From Pseudomonas trivialis (GTDB lineage Bacteria > Pseudomonadota > Gammaproteobacteria > Pseudomonadales > Pseudomonadaceae), in the NCBI RefSeq assembly GCF_001439805.1, contig NZ_JYLK01000009.1, positions 62,001 through 126,000 of the forward strand: DNA of 64,000 bases, in the 5' to 3' direction. Made by a program: the position numbers and the translations under genes. The notes under the pieces are model-generated. The model was not told where the DNA came from and ran no database searches. It worked only from the letters and a program-made list of their open reading frames with translations. The number at the start of each line of letters is the position of its first letter. The stretch's first letter is position 1. This document shows, in pieces, positions 54,517-62,625 of this stretch.

Positions 54517-55413
54517 ATGTTAGATCGCCAACAGCTGGAAGCATTTGCGTGTGTCATTGAATATAAAAGCTTTGAGCGTGCAGCCTCAGCGCTTAACATT
54601 ACTGGCGGTGCTATATCGCAACGCATAAAGTCATTGGAGAACTCGCTTTCAACCATTTTAATTGTTCGTGAGCGCCCCATCCATCCGACGTCAGCTGGGC
54701 AAGTCTTGCTTCAGCATGTATCGACACTGCGCTCACTTGAGCATGACGTGCACAAGTTGCTGCGGCATAAAAATAATATGCAGTCAAAAGTGGCTATTGG
54801 TGTTCATCCTGACTCGCTCATTACATGGCTTGCGCCTTTGTTGATAGAGCTGATGAAGGCTAAACAGGTTTGCGTCGAAATTATTTCAGATGACCGTTGC
54901 TGTAACTTGAATATTCTGAAACGCGGAGACGTTCAAGGATGTGTGTCAGTCATTGCCGAGCCACTTGATGGTTTTGAAGTGCATGCGCTTGGTGCTATGG
55001 AATATAAGTGCGTCAGCACACCCGATTTTATGCACCGCCATTTTGCGAAGGGCTTGGGTGTGCATGCACTGCTTGACGCGCCAGCCATCACACGAGGCCG
55101 CAATGATACGCGCCATACAGCCTTCCTGCGCAAGCTGCTAGGGGTCTCTATCGAGAGCTTTCCTTGCCATTATCTTCCTTCATTACCCATGGTTCAGGAG
55201 GCTGTGTTAGCCGGAATTGGCTATACGTTGATACCCATGGATATCGCTGCTCCTCATATTGCCGATGGGCAGTTAGTGGACTTGATGCCACAACGCAGCC
55301 ATCTGGAACCCCTCTACTGGCATGGTTGGACGAATCACTCCGTAGTCAACGAGGTTGTCGGTAAGCGGATTATTGATAGCGCGAGCACGTCCCTGAAATC
55401 AATATGCGAATGA
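54517..55413 (+). CDS. ArgP/LysG-like LysR family regulator
   Basis: A 298-residue LysR regulator. The helix-turn-helix is at about 3-60 (LEAFACVIEYKSFERAASALNITGGAISQRIKSLE), which matches the ArgP/LysG group; the effector domain contains VHPDSLITWLAPLL. In E. coli and Corynebacterium these proteins sense lysine or arginine and turn on export. That is suggestive next to exporters and a possible lysine halogenase. ATG 54517 follows AAGGAGGTCGAC; an ATG 21 bases upstream lacks it. Divergent from the XRE-cupin gene. Confidence 0.87.
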   Translation: MLDRQQLEAFACVIEYKSFERAASALNITGGAISQRIKSLENSLSTILIVRERPIHPTSAGQVLLQHVSTLRSLEHDVHKLLRHKNNMQSKVAIGVHPDSLITWLAPLLIELMKAKQVCVEIISDDRCCNLNILKRGDVQGCVSVIAEPLDGFEVHALGAMEYKCVSTPDFMHRHFAKGLGVHALLDAPAITRGRNDTRHTAFLRKLLGVSIESFPCHYLPSLPMVQEAVLAGIGYTLIPMDIAAPHIADGQLVDLMPQRSHLEPLYWHGWTNHSVVNEVVGKRIIDSASTSLKSICE

Positions 55414-55544
55414 TTTTTTTGCGCCGAAGTCAAGTCTGCTAAGTGAAAGTTATTGAGCTTTAAAAAAACTAACGCGATGCCGGTGTTAATGGCTTGGGCG
55501 TAGAATGAAATGATTCAAAATCAGATAAGCGAGGGCGTGCCACT

Positions 55545-56042
55545 GTGACCATCTGTAGACACCGAGATCATCACACACAGCCCTTGTCACCTGATGCCTT
55601 GTTGGAACTCCTCATTGACAGCAAAGAAGAAGTCACCTGGAAGTACGTACTGGCCCCGCGTTTTTCATGCCCGGATGAGTGCGTGGCAGAAGTATTCAAC
55701 CCGCACCGACCGGGGGGGGCTTATTGCTGTACCGATCGATATGGCAGCCGATTGGGCTGGGCCGTATATTTTCGCTTTCATGAACGTGCAGGTTATGACG
55801 GGAGTATGAAGTTAGTTCTGCACAGTGATGAAACCTCCTCGTGCCCTTCTACATTTGATAGTTTGGCTACCGCCTGTGTACGTGAGGGGACGAAACAGGG
55901 AGTTCATACAATGATCAGCCTTATTGACAGTAAGATGAGTGCGCACATCGATTGGTACTGCGCCAGTCCTTTTGTGCTCGGAGGTAGGGTCACTGCCAGC
56001 GCAGACTCTACATTGAATGTCTTCTATCGGAAGCTCCTCTAG
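55545..56042 (+). CDS. Unknown 165-residue protein, first gene of the tailoring set
   Basis: A soluble protein with 10 Cys and many His. It starts with GTG behind GAGGGCG and ends exactly one base before the GNAT start (TAG-ATG), so it belongs to that operon. GSRLGWAVYFRFHERAGYDGSMKLVLHSDE suggests a mixed alpha/beta fold; a divergent GNAT fold is possible but no acetyl-CoA motif is visible. I do not recognise a family. The long leader from 55414 holds the operon promoter. Confidence 0.65.
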   Translation: MTICRHRDHHTQPLSPDALLELLIDSKEEVTWKYVLAPRFSCPDECVAEVFNPHRPGGAYCCTDRYGSRLGWAVYFRFHERAGYDGSMKLVLHSDETSSCPSTFDSLATACVREGTKQGVHTMISLIDSKMSAHIDWYCASPFVLGGRVTASADSTLNVFYRKLL

Positions 56043-56558
56043 ATGATTCGGCCAGCCGTCCCTGCAGACTTACCGTCAATGGTAGAAACGTATAACCAGG
56101 CGATCGCCGATAAGGTATTTGCCAACTGCGATGTTCCCCATCGCGATATCAAAAAGTTCGCATTGACCTATTTCGGAGAACATCCGCGCTTTGCCGTGCT
56201 GGTTTATCTCTCTAACGCGGGCGACACCATTGCATGGGGTGCGCTCAAGCCGTTTTCCGCCCGGCCTGACGATCAAACAATGGCTGAAGTCGCCGTGTAT
56301 GTACGACGGGACATGCGAGCCCGTGGCGTGGGTATTCGATTGTTGCGCGCCCTTGAGGACTGCGCGCGGGCAGCGGCTTTCGAGTCTTTGGTCGCAATTA
56401 TTCTGGGGCCTAATCACGCCAGTGCGCGCGGTTGTATCTCCCAGGGTTTTTCAGAATGCGTACGCATCCCCCAGATTGCGAGACTGGAGAATCATCGGGT
56501 CGACATAGTCTGGCTACAGAAAAAAATGGAGAGCACTACCCATGGCATTGATCGTTGA
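56043..56558 (+). CDS. GNAT acetyltransferase (phosphinothricin acetyltransferase-like)
   Basis: A 171-residue GNAT. It begins MIRPAVPADLPSMVETYNQAIAD, the start of PAT/Bar-type enzymes, and has the acetyl-CoA loop RRDMRARGVGIRLLRAL (Arg-X-X-Gly-X-Gly variant). Such enzymes acetylate the alpha-amino group of toxic amino acids such as phosphinothricin or methionine sulfoximine. Here it could detoxify or temporarily mask the product. It overlaps the methyltransferase gene by 17 bases. Confidence 0.82.
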   Translation: MIRPAVPADLPSMVETYNQAIADKVFANCDVPHRDIKKFALTYFGEHPRFAVLVYLSNAGDTIAWGALKPFSARPDDQTMAEVAVYVRRDMRARGVGIRLLRALEDCARAAAFESLVAIILGPNHASARGCISQGFSECVRIPQIARLENHRVDIVWLQKKMESTTHGIDR

Positions 56559-57354
56559 TGAGTCGTATCAGCTGGGCAGTTTTCGTGACAACGAAGACTC
56601 CTTGCGACGCCTGAAATCACAGGCGGGTATCGCGCTGGACCTGGAGTTCGAACACCTGCGACAAGCAGGGTTGGCTCAAGGGCAACGAGTCCTGGATGTG
56701 GGCTGCGGTCCAGGCATCATTACCACGCAGATTGCGCTACGAACCCAGCCGAGCCGGCTTGTGGCGCTTGATTGCAATCAAACCAGCATAACGGAGACGC
56801 GCCGGCAACTGGTCAGTGAGGGGTTCGACGAGGCTCAGGTTCGCCAGGCCAATCTCTACGACGATAACCTGGCTGAACCTGAGTCCTTCGACTTCAGCTA
56901 TGCACGCCTGGTTTTCCAGCATTTGTCCGATCCCTTGCTGGCCCTGCGCAACATTCACCGCAGCCTGTCTATCGCAGGACGCCTGTGCATATGCGATATC
57001 GACGACCGGTGGTTCGGGTCGGCACCAAACCCTCCTCAACTGCAGTCCTTCCTGGCACGTGTTGCTCGAGCTCAGGCCGCCCGAGGCGGGGATCGACATG
57101 TGGGCAGCAAGCTGGCGAGCTACCTGGAAGAAGCCGGATACGCTGATATTCGGTGCAGCATGCTCTTGGTCTCTACATCATTGATCGGTGCGACGGCGTT
57201 CTGTGACTTGGTCTTTGGTTACAAGATGGAAGTGATTCCAGAAAACGAGTTGCAGGAGGCCCAGCGTGAAATGGTGGCCGTCAAGGAATGCATCGAGGGG
57301 CCGGGCGGATGGGCAGGCATAGGCGTATTCTTTGTTTCTGGAGAGAAACAGTAA
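56542..57354 (+). CDS. Class I SAM-dependent methyltransferase
   Basis: A 270-residue enzyme. Motif I is VLDVGCGPGIITTQIA (about 49-64), motif II the acidic LVALDCNQTS, and FDFSYARLVFQHLSDP covers motif IV. Substrate (O, N or C) cannot be told. The start has GGAGAGCACTACCC inside the GNAT gene. Part of a tight operon of modifying enzymes. Confidence 0.87.
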   Translation: MALIVDESYQLGSFRDNEDSLRRLKSQAGIALDLEFEHLRQAGLAQGQRVLDVGCGPGIITTQIALRTQPSRLVALDCNQTSITETRRQLVSEGFDEAQVRQANLYDDNLAEPESFDFSYARLVFQHLSDPLLALRNIHRSLSIAGRLCICDIDDRWFGSAPNPPQLQSFLARVARAQAARGGDRHVGSKLASYLEEAGYADIRCSMLLVSTSLIGATAFCDLVFGYKMEVIPENELQEAQREMVAVKECIEGPGGWAGIGVFFVSGEKQ

Positions 57355-57378
57355 CTGAATGGAATCATGGAGCACTTT

Positions 57379-57981
57379 ATGACTGACAAAGCCGAACGCA
57401 ATGCCGTTGTACGCCAGGCCATCGCCTCGACTGCCCAAGTTGCCTCTAGCGCCATTCTGGAAGGCAATATCACCATCGGTGCGGGCACCGTTATAAGCCA
57501 CGGCGCGGTCCTGGTTGCGCAAGGAGGTACACTGACCATCGGGGAGGATTGCGTCATCATGGAGCATGCCGTGATTCGCAGCACGTCCCATGATGATTGC
57601 CATATCGGAAACCACGTGTTGGTAGGGCCACATAGCCATTTGACCGGTTGCCGTATCGGCGATGAGGTTTTTGTCGCCACTGGCGCATCCGTGTTTAACG
57701 GAGCGCGCATCGGCAAGGGCGCGGAGTTGCGCATCAACGCGGTCGTTCACATCAAGACGGTGGTGGAGAGCGGCGCAACGCTGCCGATTGGCTGGATCGC
57801 CGTGGGCGATCCCGCTCAATTCTTTTCTCCGGACCAGCACGAGCAAATCTGGAGCGTACAGAAGGAACTGGATTTCCCGGGTTACGTTTTCGGCGTTGAT
57901 CGGGAGACAGACGGGGTGGTCAAGCAAATTATGGAGCGGTACGCACGCTTCCTGCGCAAGCAGCAGGTGGACGATGAATGA
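57379..57981 (+). CDS. Hexapeptide-repeat (gamma-carbonic anhydrase-like) protein
   Basis: A 200-residue left-handed beta-helix protein. The repeats run from about 22 to 150 (SAILEGNITIGAGTVISHGAVL, TIGEDCVIMEHAVI, CHIGNHVLVGPHSHL). The three His of the gamma-carbonic anhydrase metal site may be represented in STSHDDCHIGNH and GPHSH. It may be an acyltransferase or a metal-binding carbonic anhydrase homologue. ATG 57379 has GGAG six bases upstream; an ATG 12 bases earlier lacks a good site. Overlaps the next gene by eight bases. Confidence 0.8.
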   Translation: MTDKAERNAVVRQAIASTAQVASSAILEGNITIGAGTVISHGAVLVAQGGTLTIGEDCVIMEHAVIRSTSHDDCHIGNHVLVGPHSHLTGCRIGDEVFVATGASVFNGARIGKGAELRINAVVHIKTVVESGATLPIGWIAVGDPAQFFSPDQHEQIWSVQKELDFPGYVFGVDRETDGVVKQIMERYARFLRKQQVDDE

Positions 57982-58933
57982 TGACTCCGACAGCACCCGC
58001 GCACTGACCGTTATTGACGGCCACAGCCACATCGCGTCCACGCACTTCACGCCATTGAGTTTCCTGGAAGGCGTGGCGGAAAATATCGAAGTGAAGCTTC
58101 GCGCCAGCGGGTACCCAGTTGCAAAAATAAGGATTGTCGACCAGTTTCTGCGCGAATTATGTGACCACCAGGGGGATGCTCAAGTCGCCGCCATGGACCG
58201 AGCGGGCGTCAATCGCTCGGTATTGTTACTGCCAGACTTTTCCTTTGCATTGCCGGATACACCACTGAACATAGAAGAAATGTTCAACGAGCACCGGGAC
58301 ATTCTCCTGCGTCATCCCGGACGCTTTGAGGTGTTTGCCGGCGTCGACCCGCGCTGGGGCAGGGACGGGCTTGAGCTGTTCATTCGAGGTGTCGAGGAGT
58401 ATGGGTTCAGCGGCTTGAAACTCTATCCGCCCTGTGGATACCAAGCCAATGATCCGCTGCTGACACCGTTCTACGAGTATTGCAACGCCCATCGCCTTCC
58501 AGTGCTGCTGCACATCGGGCCCACTTCTCCCGTGCTGTCTTTCGCCCAGGCCCAGGCCATGTGGGTGGACGAGCCTGCACGACGCTACCGTGACACACCG
58601 TTTATCCTGGCGCATGGTGCGGTCAATGATCAGGCACAGTGTATTCAGTTGTGCAAATACCGACCCAACGTCTACTTGGATGTGAGTGGCGCTCAACACG
58701 CGATCGATGCTCGCGGTAACGCCGCGTCGTTGAAGACATTGTTCGATAGTGAGATCAATCACAAGATCATCTTCGGGACGGACTGGCCAATCAACAATCA
58801 TGAGGTGATCAACAAACGCCTGCATGCGTTCATTCTCGATCCCGCTCAGGGTATCAGCCATCACGAAGCCAGTTTGATATTTGCCGCAAACATGCAGCGA
58901 CTGCTTGACAGGAGCCCAATGCACGCGCAATGA
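57974..58933 (+). CDS. Amidohydrolase family metal-dependent hydrolase
   Basis: A 319-residue TIM-barrel hydrolase (Amidohydro_2 type). Metal and active-site residues are visible in DGHSHI (His-X-His), SGLKLYPP, LLHIG, ILAHGA and FGTDWP (final Asp). Relatives cleave C-N bonds or decarboxylate. It may remove a protecting acyl group or hydrolyse an intermediate. The start (AGGTGGACG-ATG) overlaps the preceding stop. It is the last gene of the plus-strand set. Confidence 0.85.
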   Translation: MNDDSDSTRALTVIDGHSHIASTHFTPLSFLEGVAENIEVKLRASGYPVAKIRIVDQFLRELCDHQGDAQVAAMDRAGVNRSVLLLPDFSFALPDTPLNIEEMFNEHRDILLRHPGRFEVFAGVDPRWGRDGLELFIRGVEEYGFSGLKLYPPCGYQANDPLLTPFYEYCNAHRLPVLLHIGPTSPVLSFAQAQAMWVDEPARRYRDTPFILAHGAVNDQAQCIQLCKYRPNVYLDVSGAQHAIDARGNAASLKTLFDSEINHKIIFGTDWPINNHEVINKRLHAFILDPAQGISHHEASLIFAANMQRLLDRSPMHAQ

Positions 58934-58950
58934 CGACGGCCTGGAGCGTA

Positions 58951-58976
58951 GTGCATTACGTCCTTTGGCGTAATGC
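58951..58976. terminator. Hairpin between convergent amidohydrolase and TTC38-like genes
   Basis: TGCATTACG-TCCTTTGG-CGTAATGCA is a perfect nine-pair stem with an eight-base loop. It lies 18 bases after one stop and 20 before the other. It lacks a T-run, so termination is inferred from position. Confidence 0.55.
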
Positions 58977-58995
58977 AGCGCCCGTGTTGATCCGC

Positions 58996-60315
58996 TCATG
59001 CACGCCGGTGGATCGGCTCCTGATCCCGTAGGCGATCGACAAAAAACGTACGAAACGGCGAAGGATGACGCAAGCTGCGTCCGCATTCGATGAGCTGCTC
59101 GGCCTGGTCGAACTTGCGTGCTCGGATCGCCGCTTCGATCGTGGTCAACTCCAGGAGATCACGTTGCGCGTTGCTGCCTCCAATGGCACGCACCGCCGGC
59201 AGGATATTGCTCAACAATTCATAAGCAGCAGCGTAGTCGCCTTGCTGGAAAGCAACCAACCCTTGGCACACGGTGCGTGTCACAGTGGCAACCTGCGGGA
59301 CTTTGCCGTAAGTGGCGTCGATACGCCGCAGGATGCGCTGCACCAAGACTTGATGATTAGAGCTGGCCATGGCCATGATCGAATGCACATCATTAAACCA
59401 GTACTGAGATTGGTCGATCGACGGCATCCAATGTTGCGCGACTTCCTGCCATAGCTCGCAGACATCCACGCCAGTCAGTGACAAGCGCCATAGCAGGCTG
59501 ACAGCGTCGAGGTCTTCATACCCGTCGGGATCATTCTTGATTCTGATTTTCTGATGAAAGGTGTGTAGCACGTCCTCCGGGCGCTGCATGTAAAGATTAA
59601 ACAGCGCGTGATGCCACCATAGGTGAATGCGCATACATGGATTAGTCGCCCAATTGCTCTGGGTATCGTCCAGCCACTTCAGGGTTTGCGCGTAATGCCC
59701 ACGCTCATACCCGACATGACAGGCTGCATGTATTGCATAGATATCCCGGGGATTGATTGCCAACGCACACTCTGCCGCGATGCTGGCGGTGTCATAGTCA
59801 CCGTTTTCCACCAGGGCAAAGGCCTCGATACCGCGTACGTAACCATAGTGAGGATGTGACGGCCCCCAGTAGGGTGTGACTGAAACAAGGGTTTCACGCA
59901 TCCGCTCCGTCCAGCCCATATTGAACTCGAGCATGTGTACGCTGAACAAGGCCACCACATCCCGCGGATGTCGGGTCAGTAACTCACGCCAGCAGCCATG
60001 TGCGAGCTCGTAGTCCTGATTGACCCAGTGATTGCAAGCTGCCAGGTGCCCCTGCTCACGTTGATCAAGCTCTTCATGAGCCAGGCTGTCGAGCAGCCCC
60101 TTTGCCTGATGAATCTGTCGATCTTCCATACTCGACAGCCTGGCTGCGCACTCGATCAGCCGCGAAACAGGGCAACGCACTTCGCGCTGCTGAAGCAGGG
60201 GAAGTGGATCGAACTCCATCCCAAGAATGCCGGTGAGGGCATTCTCCAATTCGTCTGCTTCGGCGGCGTCCTGCACTCGCACAGGTACGCCACGAGGATC
60301 AATGAACTCGATCAT
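58996..60315 (-). CDS. TTC38-like tetratricopeptide protein
   Basis: A 439-residue helical protein related to the TTC38 family. TPR-like units are visible, such as CNHWVNQDYELAHGCWRELLTRHPRDVVAL, VENGDYDTASIAAECALAINPRDIYAIHAACHVGYERGHY and ARKFDQAEQLIECGR. IHLWWHHALFNLY near residue 240 carries the conserved His cluster of this family. The role is unknown; members occur in natural-product loci and could scaffold or act catalytically. It is the last gene of the minus-strand arm, 60 bases after the carrier protein gene. Confidence 0.82.
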   Translation of the reverse strand: MIEFIDPRGVPVRVQDAAEADELENALTGILGMEFDPLPLLQQREVRCPVSRLIECAARLSSMEDRQIHQAKGLLDSLAHEELDQREQGHLAACNHWVNQDYELAHGCWRELLTRHPRDVVALFSVHMLEFNMGWTERMRETLVSVTPYWGPSHPHYGYVRGIEAFALVENGDYDTASIAAECALAINPRDIYAIHAACHVGYERGHYAQTLKWLDDTQSNWATNPCMRIHLWWHHALFNLYMQRPEDVLHTFHQKIRIKNDPDGYEDLDAVSLLWRLSLTGVDVCELWQEVAQHWMPSIDQSQYWFNDVHSIMAMASSNHQVLVQRILRRIDATYGKVPQVATVTRTVCQGLVAFQQGDYAAAYELLSNILPAVRAIGGSNAQRDLLELTTIEAAIRARKFDQAEQLIECGRSLRHPSPFRTFFVDRLRDQEPIHRRA

Positions 60316-60375
60316 ACAAATTCCTTCCTGTCGGTCTCTGCGTAGCCCATTGAAAATATCCAGGCCTGTTCATCC

Positions 60376-60627
60376 TCAAGCTGCCAGCTCAGCCAGCCGG
60401 GCAGGGGTGATACCGTGGACCAGCGCGGCCGGACTAATCTCACGGTCAAGGCGCTCGTGGATCAGGTTCAGTATTGCGATCAGCAGCATGGAGTTACCGC
60501 CAGCGTCGAAGAAATCCGCCTGTTCGTTTTGAGCCGGTTGCTTGAGCACCTCAGCCCAAATGGCGAGGATCGTCGGCAAAGGGTTGGCACCGGTCTGGGT
60601 TTGGGATTGCTGGATGGGCATGTTCAT
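60376..60627 (-). CDS. Second free-standing carrier protein
   Basis: An 83-residue acyl/peptidyl carrier protein. The site is FFDAGGNSMLLIAIL with Ser46. ATG 60627 follows CCGGAGGAACGCC; an earlier in-frame ATG gives an odd extension. It belongs with the ligase, halogenase and KAS-like genes upstream in the same operon, and presumably holds the substrate of the second halogenase. Confidence 0.9.
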   Translation of the reverse strand: MNMPIQQSQTQTGANPLPTILAIWAEVLKQPAQNEQADFFDAGGNSMLLIAILNLIHERLDREISPAALVHGITPARLAELAA

Positions 60628-60665
60628 GGCGTTCCTCCGGGGAGCGGATGGGTGAGTCGGCTCGG

Positions 60666-61577
60666 CTATTGTTTGCATTGAACGAGCATGTTGGCTCGCA
60701 GATTGGGTGCATCGACCGAGAACAGAAATTTCTCACCCTCAGCGGGCGGAGTCTGTCGGGCGTAGTCGAGATAGTTGATTAATGTATCCGCTGAAAAGCA
60801 GTGCCCGCAGCGAGCAACGTTATCCAGATAGAGTTGGCGGCGAGAAAAACCGAGGCGGGTTTCCTTGAGCTGCGTGACGGGACGGAAAATGTTATTGCAA
60901 AAAACTTTGCTGACCTCGTTCAAGGGGGTGGCTGCGTCAGCCAATACGTTCTGGAGGATTCGCGCATATAGCTCAGGCTCATCTTTTCCATGGTTGGACG
61001 TCATCGGGTCCTGGCTGACACCGAAACCAGCCGAGCATATTTGCAGGCCAGCGACTTCACGCCGGGAAACCATGCAACTGGCAGCCGAATCGCTGAGTAA
61101 GGCAAAGTTGTTAAAGCGTATGCATTCGTCGTACACCTTGTCAGCGGTGATGATCAACACATTGTTATACGTTCCACTCAGCACCAGGTGTTGCGCCATC
61201 ACGATCGCACTCATGAAACTAATGCAATTATTCAATGTGATGCCGATGGGGAATGCTTTTTTTAATTCAAGACTTTTTTGAATTCGAACATTGTAATTAA
61301 TGTACTCAATCTCGTTTCCCGGAAAGCAGGTAGAGCAGAACATCACGAAATCGACGTCATCTGCGGACACGCCGCTTGCCGCCAATGTCTGACGTGCGGA
61401 CTTGATGCCCAAGTCAAAGATGTCGCCTTCGGTCTTGAAATAAGAGCCCCAGCCAAACACCGAAGGCTCATCGGGATAGCCATAGCGGCCAAGCATATTT
61501 TTGAAGTCGGGGACATCTTGATAGGGCCGTTCAATTTCGCCCAAGACGTAAGAACACGCATCAATAGTTATGTGCAT
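60666..61577 (-). CDS. KAS III-like acyltransferase with altered catalytic triad
   Basis: A 303-residue thiolase-fold enzyme related to 3-oxoacyl-ACP synthase III. The nucleophile Cys118 is in TLNNCISFMSAI. Where KAS III has His-Gln-Ala-Asn, this protein has CNNIFRP, and where the Asn lies it has GHCFSAD (His259, Asp264). A Cys-His-Asp type set is thus possible. KAS III relatives with a changed triad transfer acyl groups to O or N instead of forming C-C bonds. ATG 61577 has AAGGAA seven bases upstream. It sits between the halogenase and carrier genes. Confidence 0.82.
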   Translation of the reverse strand: MHITIDACSYVLGEIERPYQDVPDFKNMLGRYGYPDEPSVFGWGSYFKTEGDIFDLGIKSARQTLAASGVSADDVDFVMFCSTCFPGNEIEYINYNVRIQKSLELKKAFPIGITLNNCISFMSAIVMAQHLVLSGTYNNVLIITADKVYDECIRFNNFALLSDSAASCMVSRREVAGLQICSAGFGVSQDPMTSNHGKDEPELYARILQNVLADAATPLNEVSKVFCNNIFRPVTQLKETRLGFSRRQLYLDNVARCGHCFSADTLINYLDYARQTPPAEGEKFLFSVDAPNLRANMLVQCKQ

Positions 61578-61630
61578 CCGCATCTTCCTTGTCGCAGAAC
61601 GGGGTCGGAGGTTATCCGACCCAAGCGCTG

Positions 61631-62575
61631 TCACGCCGGAATAAAAGGCTCGCCCAGCATATTCGTGTCACGGATCCGATTATGCGTGTAGCGGTTTTCG
61701 CCCGCGACCACGACGGCCCCGTAGTTTTCCAGGCTGACCTCCCCGCCAAACTCGTGGAGTATGTCCGTATCAGGGTGGATCAACACTTCCGGCGGTACGT
61801 AGCGCGCGGAATAACCCAGGCGCATCTTGTCGGTCAGGCCCAGATGGGGCAGCGAAGAATGCAGGACCGTAGACCAGAAGATCACGCACTCGCCGGCTTT
61901 CATTTCGAAATAGACGGCTTTTGATTCATCCGGCTTCCAGTCGGGATCGATCTGCAAATCGCGGTAGTCATAACCCCATAACCCGCGACGCACACCGTCT
62001 TTGACAACATCATTGTTTTTTTCAGGGTTGAAGATCAGACGCTTTTCTTCGTCGTAATGCATCATGTTGTGGGTGCCGGGCACGATGGCCATGCACGCCG
62101 TGTCTTTCATCGTATCAGTGAAAGCGGTCCACGCCGTCAAAGTGCCTCGACGCCCGGAATCATCGGGCCAGACGATATGCGGACGCCCCGCCACGCCAGC
62201 AAAGGTGTTTGCCTGATGCCAGTCGGTGCCAGCATCGCCCGGGTACTTGGAGAAAAACTCGGTACGCCAGCAAAGCAAATCCTTGCCCATCAGGCTGCGC
62301 ACTTTGTGTACGATCTTGGGATGGCACACGTGACTGCCGAGAAAGGGGATATCCAAGTGTCGATCATAGTTGGCCAGATTATTATTGCCAGCGTTGGATA
62401 ACGTGTTGTCGGCATACACCGCATTGCTGCGATCCAAGGTTTGCAGGCGAACCGTTCGCCACTGTTTTTCCATCTCCTCCGGTTCGTAAACCTTAAAGGG
62501 CTTTACATATCCATTCTTGAAGAAAAAAGCTATGTCTTCATCACTAAGCCCGAAGTCTTCTTTTAACTGATTCAC
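61631..62575 (-). CDS. Second SyrB2-like non-haem iron halogenase
   Basis: A 314-residue Fe(II)/2OG chlorinating enzyme, clearly homologous to that at 50354 (shared WRTEFFx[25 protein letters not shown]). The metal motif is His120-Gln-Ala122, the distal His is 239 (VLHSSLP) and the 2OG Arg is 258. Ala in place of Asp marks halogenases. The substrate is likely an acyl or aminoacyl group on the carrier at 60376, activated by the ligase upstream. It starts with GTG 62575 behind AAGGAGATTTAAC. Confidence 0.92.
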   Translation of the reverse strand: MNQLKEDFGLSDEDIAFFFKNGYVKPFKVYEPEEMEKQWRTVRLQTLDRSNAVYADNTLSNAGNNNLANYDRHLDIPFLGSHVCHPKIVHKVRSLMGKDLLCWRTEFFSKYPGDAGTDWHQANTFAGVAGRPHIVWPDDSGRRGTLTAWTAFTDTMKDTACMAIVPGTHNMMHYDEEKRLIFNPEKNNDVVKDGVRRGLWGYDYRDLQIDPDWKPDESKAVYFEMKAGECVIFWSTVLHSSLPHLGLTDKMRLGYSARYVPPEVLIHPDTDILHEFGGEVSLENYGAVVVAGENRYTHNRIRDTNMLGEPFIPA

Positions 62576-62625
62576 GTTAAATCTCCTTGTCTTCCAGGTT
62601 GTAAGTTTTTTGTCTGCGTGACCAC

